The notes under the pieces are model-generated. The model did no database searches, was not told where the DNA came from, and was given only the letters and a program-made list of their open reading frames with translations. Shown here in pieces: positions 19,420 to 27,913 of a stretch of DNA of 64,000 nt. The DNA is from Candidatus Lutibacillus vidarii (GTDB taxonomy: Bacteria > Actinomycetota > Actinomycetes > Actinomycetales > Dermatophilaceae), in assembly GCA_016717165.1 (NCBI GenBank), contig JADKGA010000003.1:124001-188000 (forward strand), read 5' to 3'. Position 1 is the stretch's first letter, and every line of letters begins with the position of its first letter. Made by a program: the position numbers and the translations under genes.

Positions 19420-20228
19420 TGGCTCGCGCGTCGGACTTCTCGTACTTCCATACGCCCCCGATGGCGCTGGCCCATCGCGGTGGGTCGCTCTACCCGCCCA
19501 ATGTCGGGCTGGAGAACTCGCTGACGGCCTTCCGCACTGCCGTGGACCTCGGCTTCACCCACCTCGAGACCGACGTCCACGCGACGAGCGACGGGGAGGT
19601 GGTCGCCTTCCACGACGACCATCTCGACCGGGTCTCCGACACCCGCGGCGCGATCGCCACACTGCCCTGGGCCACCGTCCGCAGGGTACGGATCGGGGGA
19701 CGCGAGCCGATCCCGCTGCTCCGCGAGCTCTTCGAGGCCCTGCCGAGCGCCCGGTTCAATATCGACATCAAGGCCGCCGGGGCGGTGACCCCGTTGTGGC
19801 GCCTCATCGAGGAGTACTCCGCGTACGACCGGGTCTGCGTCGGCTCCTTCTCCGACATCCGGCTCGGCGCTTTCCGGCGGCTCGCCCGAGGTCGGGTGGC
19901 CACCGCGGCGGGCCCGGGCGGCACGGCCGGGCTCCGGTTCCTCCCGCGGCTGCTGAGTTCTGCGCTGCACTCCCCCGGGGCAGTGCTGCAGATCCCGGAA
20001 ACGACCCCGCTCCCCGGTGGCCGGCAGCTCGCCGTCGTCACCGAGGCCCTGCTCGCAGCGGCGCACGCGCTGGGCAAACAGGTCCACGTCTGGACTATCG
20101 ACGACCCCGCGCAGATGACCCGGCTGCTCGACCTCGGCGCCGACGGGATCGTCACCGACCGCCCGGACCTGCTCAAGGAGGTGCTCCAGGCGCGAGGTCA
20201 GTGGCACGTGCCGGGAGCCGGGTCGTGA
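19419..20228 (+). CDS. Glycerophosphodiester phosphodiesterase
   Basis: A 269-residue GDPD-family TIM barrel that hydrolyses glycerophosphodiesters to glycerol 3-phosphate and an alcohol. Catalytic residues are visible as His19 (LAHRGG), Glu50 and Asp52 (HLETDVH) and His65 (VAFHDDHLDRV); FNIDIKA and VHVWTIDDP are further family motifs, and GADGIVTDRPDLL closes the barrel. There is no signal peptide, so a cytosolic role in phospholipid head-group recycling is likely. The ATG shares a base with the aglA stop (TGATG), and the next gene overlaps its own stop (GTGA). Confidence 0.93.
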   Translation: MARASDFSYFHTPPMALAHRGGSLYPPNVGLENSLTAFRTAVDLGFTHLETDVHATSDGEVVAFHDDHLDRVSDTRGAIATLPWATVRRVRIGGREPIPLLRELFEALPSARFNIDIKAAGAVTPLWRLIEEYSAYDRVCVGSFSDIRLGAFRRLARGRVATAAGPGGTAGLRFLPRLLSSALHSPGAVLQIPETTPLPGGRQLAVVTEALLAAAHALGKQVHVWTIDDPAQMTRLLDLGADGIVTDRPDLLKEVLQARGQWHVPGAGS

Positions 20229-21679
20229 GCCGCTCCACCGAGGGGGTCTTCGCGCCGCGCTACCGGGTCGTCAGCGCCGCGATTGTCCTCACCGTGACGA
20301 TCTTCGCCTTCGAGGGCATGGCCATCTCGACGGCCATGCCGGTGGCCGGTGCCGAGCTCGGTGCCGCCCGGGGCTACGGCCTGGCGTTCTCGGTGCTGGT
20401 CACCCTCCAGGTGCTCGGCACGGTCCTCGCTGGGCCGTGGTGCGACACCTCCGGGCCGCTCCCGGTCGTCATCGCCGGCCAGCTGCTCTTCGCCGCCGGC
20501 GCCGCCGCCTGCGCCGCCGCAACGGCATACCCGGTCTTCCTCGTGGGACGCGCGTTCGCGGGGCTGGGCACGGGACTGTCGGTCGTCGCGCTCTACGTCA
20601 TCATCGGCCGGTTCTACCCGTCCGGGCTGCGGCCGACGGTCTTCACCTATGTCTCGGCCGCGTGGGTGCTCCCCTCGCTGCTCGGGCCGTCGGTCGCCGC
20701 ATGGCTGACCGAGTCGTTCTCCTGGCGGTGGGTCTTCGGCATCGTCTGCGTGCCCGCGGTCGCCGCCGCTGCCGTCGTCGCCTCCCGCGCCCGGTCCGTC
20801 GAGATGGCGTATGCCGACCCGGCACCGACGACTCCCGACGGACTGGCGGACGTGCCCGTCGACGGGGCAGACAGGCTCGACGCGGACCCTGGGGTCGACC
20901 CGGCCGGGCGGGCCGCACACCTGCGAACCGCGGCCATCGGCATCGGGGTCGCTGCGGCGGCCGGCGTCGTCCAGTACGGCTCGGCGCAGCTACGCACCGT
21001 CGTCTCCGCGGCCGGCGCGGCGATCCTCGTCGGGGTGGTCGCCGTCCTGCTCACGGCGCCGCGCGTGCTGACCCCGGGGACGCTGACGATGCGCCGGGGG
21101 CTGGCGTCGGTCATGACCGCGCGCTTGCTGCTCATGGCGGCCTTCAACGGGGTCGTCTCGTTCGTCCCGCTGATGCTCACCGCCGAGCGCGGCGCGTCCC
21201 TGCCCATCGTCGGGGTGACCCTCACCGTCGGATCGCTGGGCTGGTTCGCCGGCGCCTGGGTGCAGGGGCGGTCCCGGTGGACCGGTCGGCGCTGGCAGCT
21301 CGTCGCCGGCGGTGGCGCGGGGCTCTCGGCCGGGCTGCTGCTGTGTGTCCTCGTCGCGGCGACGACCCTGCCGTGGCCGCTGCTCGCGGCCGGCCAGCTC
21401 CTCGCAGGCCTCGGGATGGGCCTGGCGACGGCGTCCACCGGCGTGCTCGCGCTGGAGCTGGCCCCGGTGAGCGACCACGGCGCCGCCTCGTCCTCGCTGC
21501 AGCTGTCCGACTCGCTCGGCAGCATCACCGGCCTGTCGACCGCGTCGGCGGTCTACGCGGCGCTGCACGTCTCTGCGGGGGCCGACCGTGGGGTCTACGT
21601 CGTGATGTGGAGCGCCCTGGTCGTGCTGGCCCTCCTCGTCGTCGCCGCGGGCGTTCGGGCCCGGGTCGAGCGCGGCTAA
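20225..21679 (+). CDS. MFS transporter, drug/proton antiporter type
   Basis: A 484-residue integral membrane protein with about 12-14 hydrophobic helices and a hydrophilic central linker of about 50 residues (around 195-240). GPWCDTSGPLPVVIAGQLLF is the loop 2-3 region where the major facilitator motif lies, and LVGRAFAGLGTGLS is in helix 4. Substrate is unknown. The GTG start overlaps the GDPD stop, so all four genes from glbO are coupled. The stop overlaps the convergent thioesterase stop by 3 bp, so there is no room for a terminator between them. Confidence 0.9.
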   Translation: MSRSTEGVFAPRYRVVSAAIVLTVTIFAFEGMAISTAMPVAGAELGAARGYGLAFSVLVTLQVLGTVLAGPWCDTSGPLPVVIAGQLLFAAGAAACAAATAYPVFLVGRAFAGLGTGLSVVALYVIIGRFYPSGLRPTVFTYVSAAWVLPSLLGPSVAAWLTESFSWRWVFGIVCVPAVAAAAVVASRARSVEMAYADPAPTTPDGLADVPVDGADRLDADPGVDPAGRAAHLRTAAIGIGVAAAAGVVQYGSAQLRTVVSAAGAAILVGVVAVLLTAPRVLTPGTLTMRRGLASVMTARLLLMAAFNGVVSFVPLMLTAERGASLPIVGVTLTVGSLGWFAGAWVQGRSRWTGRRWQLVAGGGAGLSAGLLLCVLVAATTLPWPLLAAGQLLAGLGMGLATASTGVLALELAPVSDHGAASSSLQLSDSLGSITGLSTASAVYAALHVSAGADRGVYVVMWSALVVLALLVVAAGVRARVERG

Positions 21680-22122
21680 CGCCAGCGGAAGACCGGGTGC
21701 GCGTCGGCGTCGGCGTCCTCCCGACGCTGCAGGTCCGCGCGGATCGAGGCGGGCAGCCGCTTGGGTGCGGCGGCGGCGAAGTCGTAGGCGACCAGCCGGG
21801 TCGCTGCCACGGCATACCGGTGATCGCCGACCTCGTCGGGGTCGCGCAGGACGTACCCGAGGGTGAACCCGGCCCCGTCGACACCGGTGACGACGATGTC
21901 GACCCGGACCGGGGCGTGCCGGAACTCCAGCGGGGCGAGGTACTCGATCTCGTGCCGCGCGACGAGGACACCCTCGGCGAGCAGGCTGTCCTCGGGGCCG
22001 AACCACTCCGCGAAGGCCACCACCCGAGCGTCCTCAAGGAGCCGGAGGAACTGGACGTTGTTGACATGGCCGTACGCGTCCATGTCGGACCAGCGCAGCG
22101 GCACGTCGCAGTGGTACGGCAT
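21676..22122 (-). CDS. Acyl-CoA thioesterase, 4HBT hot-dog family
   Basis: A 148-residue single hot-dog domain. The motif WSDMDAYGHVNNVQFLRLLEDAR with the catalytic Asp-x-Asp and GHVNN is that of 4-hydroxybenzoyl-CoA-type thioesterases; HEIEYLAPLEF follows. These enzymes hydrolyse acyl-CoA or aromatic CoA thioesters; the chain preference is unknown. TAGAGT lies 8 nt before the ATG with no Shine-Dalgarno sequence, so leaderless transcription is likely. It is divergent from tesB, 47 bp away. Confidence 0.88.
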   Translation of the reverse strand: MPYHCDVPLRWSDMDAYGHVNNVQFLRLLEDARVVAFAEWFGPEDSLLAEGVLVARHEIEYLAPLEFRHAPVRVDIVVTGVDGAGFTLGYVLRDPDEVGDHRYAVAATRLVAYDFAAAAPKRLPASIRADLQRREDADADAHPVFRWR

Positions 22123-22130
22123 ACGACCGG

Positions 22131-22162
22131 ACTCTAGGGGATGCGGCGACGCGGGCTATCGT
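22131..22162. promoter_or_regulatory. Back-to-back leaderless -10 elements for two thioesterase genes
   Basis: TAGAGT (minus strand, 22136-22131) precedes the 4HBT start by 8 nt, and TATCGT (22157-22162) precedes the tesB GTG by 7 nt. The two start sites are 47 bp apart, so a single regulator could control both. Confidence 0.5.
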
Positions 22163-22169
22163 CGAGGCT

Positions 22170-23111
22170 GTGAGCGACCCTGTCCCCGCGCCCTTGGATG
22201 TCCTCCTCGACGTCCTCGACCTGCGCTACCTCGGGGCGGCCCGGGTGCACGTCGAGGCCGAGGGCGGCACCGAGCTCGCCGACGAGTCGACCCGCCAGCT
22301 CTACCAGGGGGTGAGCCAGCGACAGCCGCACGGCCGGGTCTTCGGCGGGCAGGTTCTCGCCCAATGCGTCATCGCGGCCGGGCGCAGCGTCGCCTCGCTC
22401 GCCGATGCGGCGGAGCGGCCCCGGCAGCTGCACTCGCTGCATGCCTACTTCGTCCGGCCAGGCGACTCGAACCGGCCGATCCGCTTCTCCGTCGAGCCGA
22501 TGCGCGACGGCGGGTCGTTCTCGACCCGCCGAGTGCACGCCATCCAGGACGACACGACCCTCCTGTCGATGATCACCTCGTTCCAGACCGCCGCGGGCGG
22601 CCTGGACCACCAGGACCCGATGCCGCCCGCCCCGGACCCGCAGACCCTGCCCTCCACCGCGGAGCTGCTCGCCGACAACGACCACCCCGCCGCCAAGTAC
22701 TTCGCCTCGGGGCGTCCCATCGACGTCCGCCATGTCGACACCTCGATGTACCTCTCCCCCGCGCCCGGTCTGGAGGCCTACAACGCGGTGTGGCAGAAGG
22801 CCATGGGGGCCCTGCCCGACGACCCGCTGCTCCACCAGGCGGTCCTCGCCTACGCCTCGGACTATTCGTTGCTCGAACCGGTCCTGCGCCGGCACGGCCT
22901 GGCCTGGATGGACCGGCGGCTGCGGATGGCGAGCCTGGACCACGCGATGTGGTTCCACCGGCTGGCCCGCGCCGACGAGTGGGTGCTCTACACCCAGTCC
23001 TCGCCATCGGCCTCAGGCGGTCGCGGGCTGTGCGCCGGGCGGATGTTCACCCAGTCGGGCACCCTCATCGCGACGGTCGCCCAGGAGGGCATGATTCGGG
23101 TCAAGGAGTGA
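22170..23111 (+). CDS. tesB: Acyl-CoA thioesterase II
   Basis: A 313-residue double hot-dog protein that releases fatty acids from medium- and long-chain acyl-CoA. LYQGVSQRQPHGRVFGGQVLAQ is the N-terminal signature, FVRPGDSNRPIRFSVEPMRDGGSFSTRRV follows, and the C-terminal half has DHAMWFHR and the LCAGRMFTQSGTLIATVAQEGMIR end typical of TesB. The GTG start lies 7 nt after a TATCGT -10 element. With its divergent small thioesterase it opens a lipid-metabolism block that runs to 26.8 kb. Confidence 0.94.
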   Translation: MSDPVPAPLDVLLDVLDLRYLGAARVHVEAEGGTELADESTRQLYQGVSQRQPHGRVFGGQVLAQCVIAAGRSVASLADAAERPRQLHSLHAYFVRPGDSNRPIRFSVEPMRDGGSFSTRRVHAIQDDTTLLSMITSFQTAAGGLDHQDPMPPAPDPQTLPSTAELLADNDHPAAKYFASGRPIDVRHVDTSMYLSPAPGLEAYNAVWQKAMGALPDDPLLHQAVLAYASDYSLLEPVLRRHGLAWMDRRLRMASLDHAMWFHRLARADEWVLYTQSSPSASGGRGLCAGRMFTQSGTLIATVAQEGMIRVKE

Positions 23112-23254
23112 GCGCCGAGGGTGCGTGAGCCGCGCCTCACCGACCAACCCGCGGTACGCCGCCGCCGCTACGCTCGACCCCAGGTCGACATCCCTCCGCC
23201 TCGGTCGCGCCCGACCGCCTCGCGGAGGCCGGACACGAGGAGGCAGGGTCAGCG

Positions 23255-24010
23255 ATGAGCGAGCAGCGGGTGGCTGTCGTCACCGGAGGGGCACGCGGGA
23301 TCGGCGCGGCCACAGCGGCCCGGCTGGCCCGGGACGGGCGGGCGGTCGCGGTGTGTGACCTCGACCAGACCGCCTGCGAGGAGGTCGCGGCGGAGCTGGT
23401 CGCCCAGGGTCACCGGGCCCTCGGCGTCGGCTGCGATGTCTCGGACGCGGCAGCCGTCGAGGCCGCGGTCGCGCGGGTCAGTGCCGAGCTCGGCGCGCCG
23501 ACGATCGTCGTCAACAACGCGGGGATCATCCGCGACAACCTCCTGTTCAAGATGTCGGTCGAGGACTGGGACTCGGTCATGGCCGTCCACCTGCGCGGCG
23601 CCTTCCTCATGACCAAGGCCTGTCAGGGCGCGATGGTCGAGGCGAAGTTCGGGCGGGTCGTCTGCCTGTCGTCCACCTCCGCTCAGGGCAACCGCGGTCA
23701 GGCGAACTACTCAGCGGCCAAGGCGGGCCTGCAGGGCTTCGTCAAGACGCTCGCCATCGAGCTCGGCAGGTATGGCGTCACGGCCAATGCCGTCGCCCCG
23801 GGCTTCATCGCCACCGACATGACGAAGGCGACGGCCGCCCGGATCGGCGTGAGCTTCGAGGACTTCCTCACCCACGCCGCCAAGGAGATCCCCGTCGGGC
23901 GGGTCGGCTACCCCGAGGACATCGCCGCGGCGATCGGCTATCTCACCTCCGACGAGGCGGGTTTCGTCTCCGGCCAGGTCCTCTATGTCGCCGGAGGTCC
24001 GAAGGACTGA
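23255..24010 (+). CDS. fabG: Short-chain dehydrogenase, 3-oxoacyl-ACP reductase (FabG) type
   Basis: A 251-residue classical SDR. The Rossmann TGGARGIG motif binds NAD(P), NNAG is present, and the Ser-Tyr-Lys set lies in SSTSAQGNRGQANYSAAKAG. NAVAPGFIATDM and GQVLYVAGGP are the usual substrate-side and C-terminal elements. Asp in VCDLDQ after beta 2 suggests NADH preference. The FabG label is by overall similarity; it could instead act on a beta-oxidation intermediate or another 3-oxo substrate. A TACGCT -10 candidate is at 23169-23174; GAGGAGG lies 13 nt before the ATG. Confidence 0.88.
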   Translation: MSEQRVAVVTGGARGIGAATAARLARDGRAVAVCDLDQTACEEVAAELVAQGHRALGVGCDVSDAAAVEAAVARVSAELGAPTIVVNNAGIIRDNLLFKMSVEDWDSVMAVHLRGAFLMTKACQGAMVEAKFGRVVCLSSTSAQGNRGQANYSAAKAGLQGFVKTLAIELGRYGVTANAVAPGFIATDMTKATAARIGVSFEDFLTHAAKEIPVGRVGYPEDIAAAIGYLTSDEAGFVSGQVLYVAGGPKD

Positions 24011-24044
24011 CGGCGCCTCGGCCCTGGGCCGTCGAGCGAGCCCG

Positions 24045-24890
24045 TCAGAGCCGGGCGATGACGGCGTCGAGCATGGGCTCGGTCAGCCGGCCGGTGAAGG
24101 TGTTCTGCTGGCTGACGTGGTAGCTGCCGACCAATTCGACGGGTCGGCCGTCGGGCCGGACCAGCTGCGCAACCGCCCCGTGCCCGAACCGGGGCTTGGG
24201 CCGCGGCACCGCCCAGCCCGCCGCGGAGGCGGCCGCCAGGGTGGCGTCCCAGGCGATCCCGCCGAGGGCGAGGACCGAGCGGAGCCGCAGCTGCGCCAGC
24301 CGCAGCTCGGCGACCAGCCAGGGCGCACAGCTGCGCCGCTCGGTCGGGCTCGGCTGGTTGCCCGGCGGGGCGCAGTGCACCCCGGCGACGATCCGCAGCC
24401 CGGTCAGCGCGAGCCCGTCCCCGGCAGCGACCGCCTCCGGCGTACTGGCGTAGCCGGCGCGGTGCAGGGCGGCATACAGCCAGTCCCCGGACCGGTCGCC
24501 GGTGAACATCCGGCCGGTCCGGTTGGCCCCGTGCGCCGCGGGCGCGAGACCGACGACGAGGACCGGGGCGGCCGGGTCACCGAAGGAGGGCACCGGACGT
24601 CCCCAGTACGGCTGGTCGGCGTATGACGCCCGCCGCCCTGACACCGCAACCGACTCGCGCCACTGGACCAGCCGCGGGCACGCGCGGCAGACCGAGACTG
24701 CGGCGTCGAGCTCAGCGGTGCTCGACGCGGCGGCGGCCAGCGCCACCACGTCGGCGGCCGAGCGAGCGACCGGCGTCGTCGCGTCGGCGGGGTCACCCGG
24801 CCAGCCCGACCCGGGGGGCACCGGCGAGCCGAAACCGGTCCCGGTGACCGGGTGCGGATCGGTGCCGCGAAGTGGGTCGCTGACCGGCAC
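24045..24890 (-). CDS. Uracil-DNA glycosylase family 5 (UdgB)
   Basis: A 281-residue type 5 UDG, which excises uracil and deaminated bases such as hypoxanthine from DNA. Motif GLAPAAHGANRTGRMFTGD and the second motif SYHVSQQNTFTG identify the group. Cysteines in SVCRACPRL and in HCAPPGNQPSP...SCAPW are placed as the 4Fe-4S ligands. The first 60 residues are a disordered Pro/Gly/Ala-rich extension. The GTG start is 6 nt after the upstream SDR stop, so this repair gene is the last in an acyl-CoA dehydrogenase-SDR-UdgB unit, an arrangement without obvious metabolic logic. Confidence 0.92.
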   Translation of the reverse strand: MPVSDPLRGTDPHPVTGTGFGSPVPPGSGWPGDPADATTPVARSAADVVALAAAASSTAELDAAVSVCRACPRLVQWRESVAVSGRRASYADQPYWGRPVPSFGDPAAPVLVVGLAPAAHGANRTGRMFTGDRSGDWLYAALHRAGYASTPEAVAAGDGLALTGLRIVAGVHCAPPGNQPSPTERRSCAPWLVAELRLAQLRLRSVLALGGIAWDATLAAASAAGWAVPRPKPRFGHGAVAQLVRPDGRPVELVGSYHVSQQNTFTGRLTEPMLDAVIARL

Positions 24891-24896
24891 GCGGGA

Positions 24897-25682
24897 CTAC
24901 AGCGCCCCGCCGAGGGTGACGCCGCCGTCGACGACGAGCGTCTGGCCGGTGATCCAGCCGGCGTCCCGGGAGAGCAGGAAGGAGACCGCGCCCGCGATGT
25001 CCGCCGGCATACCGAGGCGCTTCATCGGGTATGCCGAGGCGACCTGCTCCTCGTGGCCGACATAGAGCGCCTCGGCGAAGCGGGTCTTCACCACCGCGGG
25101 AGCCACCGCGTTGACCCGGACGGCCGGCCCGAGCTGGTAGGCGAGCTCGCGGGTCAGGTGGATGACAGCGGCCTTCGAGACGGCATACCACCCGATCATG
25201 CCAGTGGCATTGAAGCCGGCGATCGAGGCGACGTTGACGACCGAGGCCGGGTGCTCCGGGGAGCCGAGCCCGGCCGCGAGCGCGGTCTTGAGCCACTGCG
25301 CCGCGGCGATGACATTACTGTCGAAGATCTTGCGGACCACGTCGGCGTCGGCGTCGAGCATCGGCCCGAAGTGCGGGTTGATCCCGGTGTTGTTGACGAG
25401 ATGGTCGAGCCCGCCGAAGGTTGCCCGCGCCGCGGCGACGACCTCCTCGATGTGCGCCGGGTCGGCCGCATTGCCGGCGATGCCGAGCGCGGCCGCCGGC
25501 CCGCCGAGCTCGGCCACGGCCGCCGCGAGCGGCTCGGGCTTGCGGGCGGTGATGACGACCCGGGCGCCGTCGGCGACAAGACGCGCGGCGATCCCCAGGC
25601 CGATGCCGCGCGAAGCACCGGTGACGATGGCAACGGCGCCCTCGTGAGGGCGCCGTCCACCATCGGCCGCAGCCGGGCTCAT
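24897..25682 (-). CDS. Short-chain dehydrogenase/reductase
   Basis: A 261-residue classical SDR with VTGASRGIGLG, a basic VITARKPEPL after beta 2 (suggesting NADPH), NNTG in place of NNAG, and the active site SIAGFNATGMIGWYAVSKAA. It ends GGVTLGGAL. The substrate is unknown; similarity is to the FabG/2-deoxy-gluconate dehydrogenase-like group. The ATG overlaps the acyl-CoA dehydrogenase stop (ATGA), so the two are translationally coupled and may act on the same acyl chain. Confidence 0.88.
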   Translation of the reverse strand: MSPAAADGGRRPHEGAVAIVTGASRGIGLGIAARLVADGARVVITARKPEPLAAAVAELGGPAAALGIAGNAADPAHIEEVVAAARATFGGLDHLVNNTGINPHFGPMLDADADVVRKIFDSNVIAAAQWLKTALAAGLGSPEHPASVVNVASIAGFNATGMIGWYAVSKAAVIHLTRELAYQLGPAVRVNAVAPAVVKTRFAEALYVGHEEQVASAYPMKRLGMPADIAGAVSFLLSRDAGWITGQTLVVDGGVTLGGAL

Positions 25683-26824
25683 AGGCCGAGGTCCCGGCCG
25701 ATGAGCTCCTTCATGATCTCGTTCGAGCCGGCCCAGATCCGGGTCACCCGGGCGTCCCGCCAGGCCCGCGCGACGCGGTACTCGTTCATGAACCCATAGC
25801 CGCCATAGAGCTGGACGCACTCGTCGAGGACCTCGCCCTGCACCTGCGAGCTCCACCACTTGGCCTTGGCCGCGTCGACGGCGGAGAGCTTGTGCTGCGA
25901 GTGGGCGATGATGCAGTCGTCGACATACGCCTGGGTCACCTCGATCTTGGTGACCATCTCGGCCATCTTGAACTTGTTGTGCTGGAAGGTGCCGATCGGC
26001 TGGCCGAAGGCCTTGCGCTCCTTGGTGTACTGGATCGTCTCGGTGAGGATCTGCGCCGCGTGGGCGGTGTTGGCCACGGCCGACCCGACCCGCTCCTGCG
26101 GCAGGCGCTGCATCATCGAGATGAAGCCCATGCCCTCCTGGCCGAGGAGGTTCTCGACGGGCACTTTGACATTGTCGAAGAAGAGCTCGGAGGTGTCCGA
26201 CTCGTCCTGGCCGACCTTGTCGAGCTTCTGCCCCTTGGTGAAGCCCTCCATCCCCGCCTCGAGCATGAGCAGGCTGATCCCCTTGGGTCCCTTGGACGGG
26301 TCGGTGCGCGCCGCGATGATCGCGAGGTCGCCCTGGTAGCCGTTGGTGATGAAGGTCTTGCTCCCGTTGACGATGTAGTGGTCGCCGTCGCGGATCGCCG
26401 TGGTCTTCAGCGCGGCGAGGTCGGAGCCGCCACTGGGCTCGGTCATCCCGATGGCGCAGATCAGCTCGCCGGAGGCGATGCCAGGCAGCCAGCGCTGCTT
26501 CTGCTCCTCGGTGCCGAGGTCGACGATATAGGGCGGGCAGACGTCGGCGTGGATGCCGAAGCAGGTCGCCGCGGCCGCCGCGAAGTGGGCCCACTCCTCG
26601 GCGAGGACCGCGTTGAAGCGGTAGTCACCGGCGCCGGCGCCGCCATACTCCTCGGGGATGTCCAGGCCGAGGAAGCCCTGCTTGCCGGCCTCGAGCCAGA
26701 CATCCCGCGGGATGGTGTGGTCCCGGATGAACTCCTCGGCGCGCGGGGCGAGGTTACGGTCGACGAACTCGCGCACACTGGCCCGGAAGTCCTCGTGCTC
26801 CTCGAGGTAGATATTGCGTGGCAT
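25679..26824 (-). CDS. Acyl-CoA dehydrogenase
   Basis: The 381-residue FAD enzyme introduces a trans-2 double bond into acyl-CoA, the first step of beta-oxidation. IPEEYGGAGAGDYRF, the FAD-contact motif AIGMTEPSGGSDLAALKTTA, GSKTFITNGY and QERVGSAVANTAHAAQ are typical. The C-terminal YGGYGFMNEYRVARAWRDARVTRIWAGSNEIMKELI includes the region that holds the catalytic base in long-chain enzymes. It is the promoter-proximal gene of the dehydrogenase-SDR-UdgB operon, and is divergent from the 2H phosphoesterase gene. Confidence 0.93.
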   Translation of the reverse strand: MPRNIYLEEHEDFRASVREFVDRNLAPRAEEFIRDHTIPRDVWLEAGKQGFLGLDIPEEYGGAGAGDYRFNAVLAEEWAHFAAAAATCFGIHADVCPPYIVDLGTEEQKQRWLPGIASGELICAIGMTEPSGGSDLAALKTTAIRDGDHYIVNGSKTFITNGYQGDLAIIAARTDPSKGPKGISLLMLEAGMEGFTKGQKLDKVGQDESDTSELFFDNVKVPVENLLGQEGMGFISMMQRLPQERVGSAVANTAHAAQILTETIQYTKERKAFGQPIGTFQHNKFKMAEMVTKIEVTQAYVDDCIIAHSQHKLSAVDAAKAKWWSSQVQGEVLDECVQLYGGYGFMNEYRVARAWRDARVTRIWAGSNEIMKELIGRDLGL

Positions 26825-26937
26825 GGCGACCTCCGCGTCAGACAGGGGTTACTGGTCGGTAGCCATGCTATCCGCAGGGCCCGCTCCCACCCACGGCACG
26901 GGGACGTGATCTGTGCGGCCTGTGGGACGCTGGTCGG

Positions 26938-27483
26938 GTGAGCACGGACTGGGGCATGGGCCACAGTGTCCTCGTCGTGCCAGTCCCGCCGATGGAGGGC
27001 TTCGCGCGCGCCCAGGCGCTGCGGTATGACGCAGCCTGGCTCTCCCCCGACCCCGCGTTCCCGCACGCCCATGTCACCGTGCTCGGCCCGTTCCTCCCCC
27101 TCCGGGACCTCGACGCCGAGGCGCGTGAGCTCGTCGCCGAGGTGCTGGCCCGGCATACCTCGTTCGCCTACCGGCTCGAGGAGATCGCGACCTTCCCCGA
27201 CGGGACGATCCACCTGCGGCCGGACCCGATGGAGCCCTTCGCCGCGCTCACGGCGGCGCTCTGGGAGGCCTTCCCCGCCTACCCGCCGTATGCCGGCCGA
27301 CATCTCGACCTCACCCCGCACGTGACCTTGGACATGACGGTGACGGGAGCGACCGAGCAGAGTCTTCGAGCGCAGCTGGGCCGCGACCTGCCGCACTGGT
27401 GCGTCGCGGACGCCGTCGTCCTGTCCTGGTATGCCGCGGGGGCGTGCCGCACCCTCGATCGCTGGGCGTTGGCCCCGGCGTGA
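26938..27483 (+). CDS. 2'-5' RNA ligase / 2H phosphoesterase family protein
   Basis: A 181-residue protein with two HxT motifs, His45-x-Thr47 (FPHAHVTVLGPF) and His128-x-Thr130 (TPHVTLDMTV), which define the 2H phosphoesterase superfamily. Members hydrolyse 2',3'-cyclic phosphates or ligate RNA ends; the substrate here is unknown. The GTG start has no clear Shine-Dalgarno sequence. It stands alone between a divergent acyl-CoA dehydrogenase gene and the zinc-ribbon gene. Confidence 0.82.
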   Translation: MSTDWGMGHSVLVVPVPPMEGFARAQALRYDAAWLSPDPAFPHAHVTVLGPFLPLRDLDAEARELVAEVLARHTSFAYRLEEIATFPDGTIHLRPDPMEPFAALTAALWEAFPAYPPYAGRHLDLTPHVTLDMTVTGATEQSLRAQLGRDLPHWCVADAVVLSWYAAGACRTLDRWALAPA

Positions 27484-27593
27484 CGCAATCGCAAGGGCCG
27501 GACGGGTTGCGCGAGCCGGGCCGGAGGTGTTCTGCTCGGTACCGGAGACGTCCAAGGGAGCTCGCCACCAAGCCCACAGAAAGGGGCGGGACC

Positions 27594-27812
27594 ATGTCGA
27601 AGCACGTGAAGGCCTCGGACCAGCCAACCGAGCCGTCACCGGCGCCGACGCTGCGGTGCCCGTTGTGCGCCGGCGAGTACTTCTACAAGGAGGAGTCGCG
27701 ACAGGACTCCCGGTGGGGTTTCACCAGCCACCGGATGACGCTGATGATCTGCCAGCGCTGCCGGTACGTCCTGCACTTCTACGACTCGAACTCGATCTTC
27801 GACCTCGACTGA
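27594..27812 (+). CDS. Small zinc-ribbon protein
   Basis: The 72-residue product has two CxxC knuckles, LRCPLCAGEYF and MICQRCRYVLHF, spaced for one structural zinc site, with acidic C-terminal DSNSIFDLD. I do not recognise a named family. Such mini-ribbons are often nucleic-acid or protein adaptors. The ATG follows AAAGGGGCGGG; the frame is open for a further 65 codons upstream but those overlap the previous gene. Confidence 0.7.
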   Translation: MSKHVKASDQPTEPSPAPTLRCPLCAGEYFYKEESRQDSRWGFTSHRMTLMICQRCRYVLHFYDSNSIFDLD

Positions 27813-27828
27813 GAGATTACCGAGGGGT

Positions 27829-27848
27829 CTTAAGCGCTCCTTAAGCGC
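27829..27848 (+). promoter_or_regulatory. Direct repeat CTTAAGCGC with 11-bp period
   Basis: CTTAAGCGC occurs at 27829-27837 and again at 27840-27848, one helical turn apart. It lies between the zinc-ribbon gene and the secreted-protein gene, in otherwise GC-rich DNA. The spacing is like that of OmpR/PhoB-type response-regulator sites; the function is inferred. Confidence 0.35.
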
Positions 27849-27913
27849 GTGTCGCCAGAGTCTGGTCACCAGCCCAGCGGCCAGCAGGGCCACGACACCC
27901 GCAGGAGAAGACC

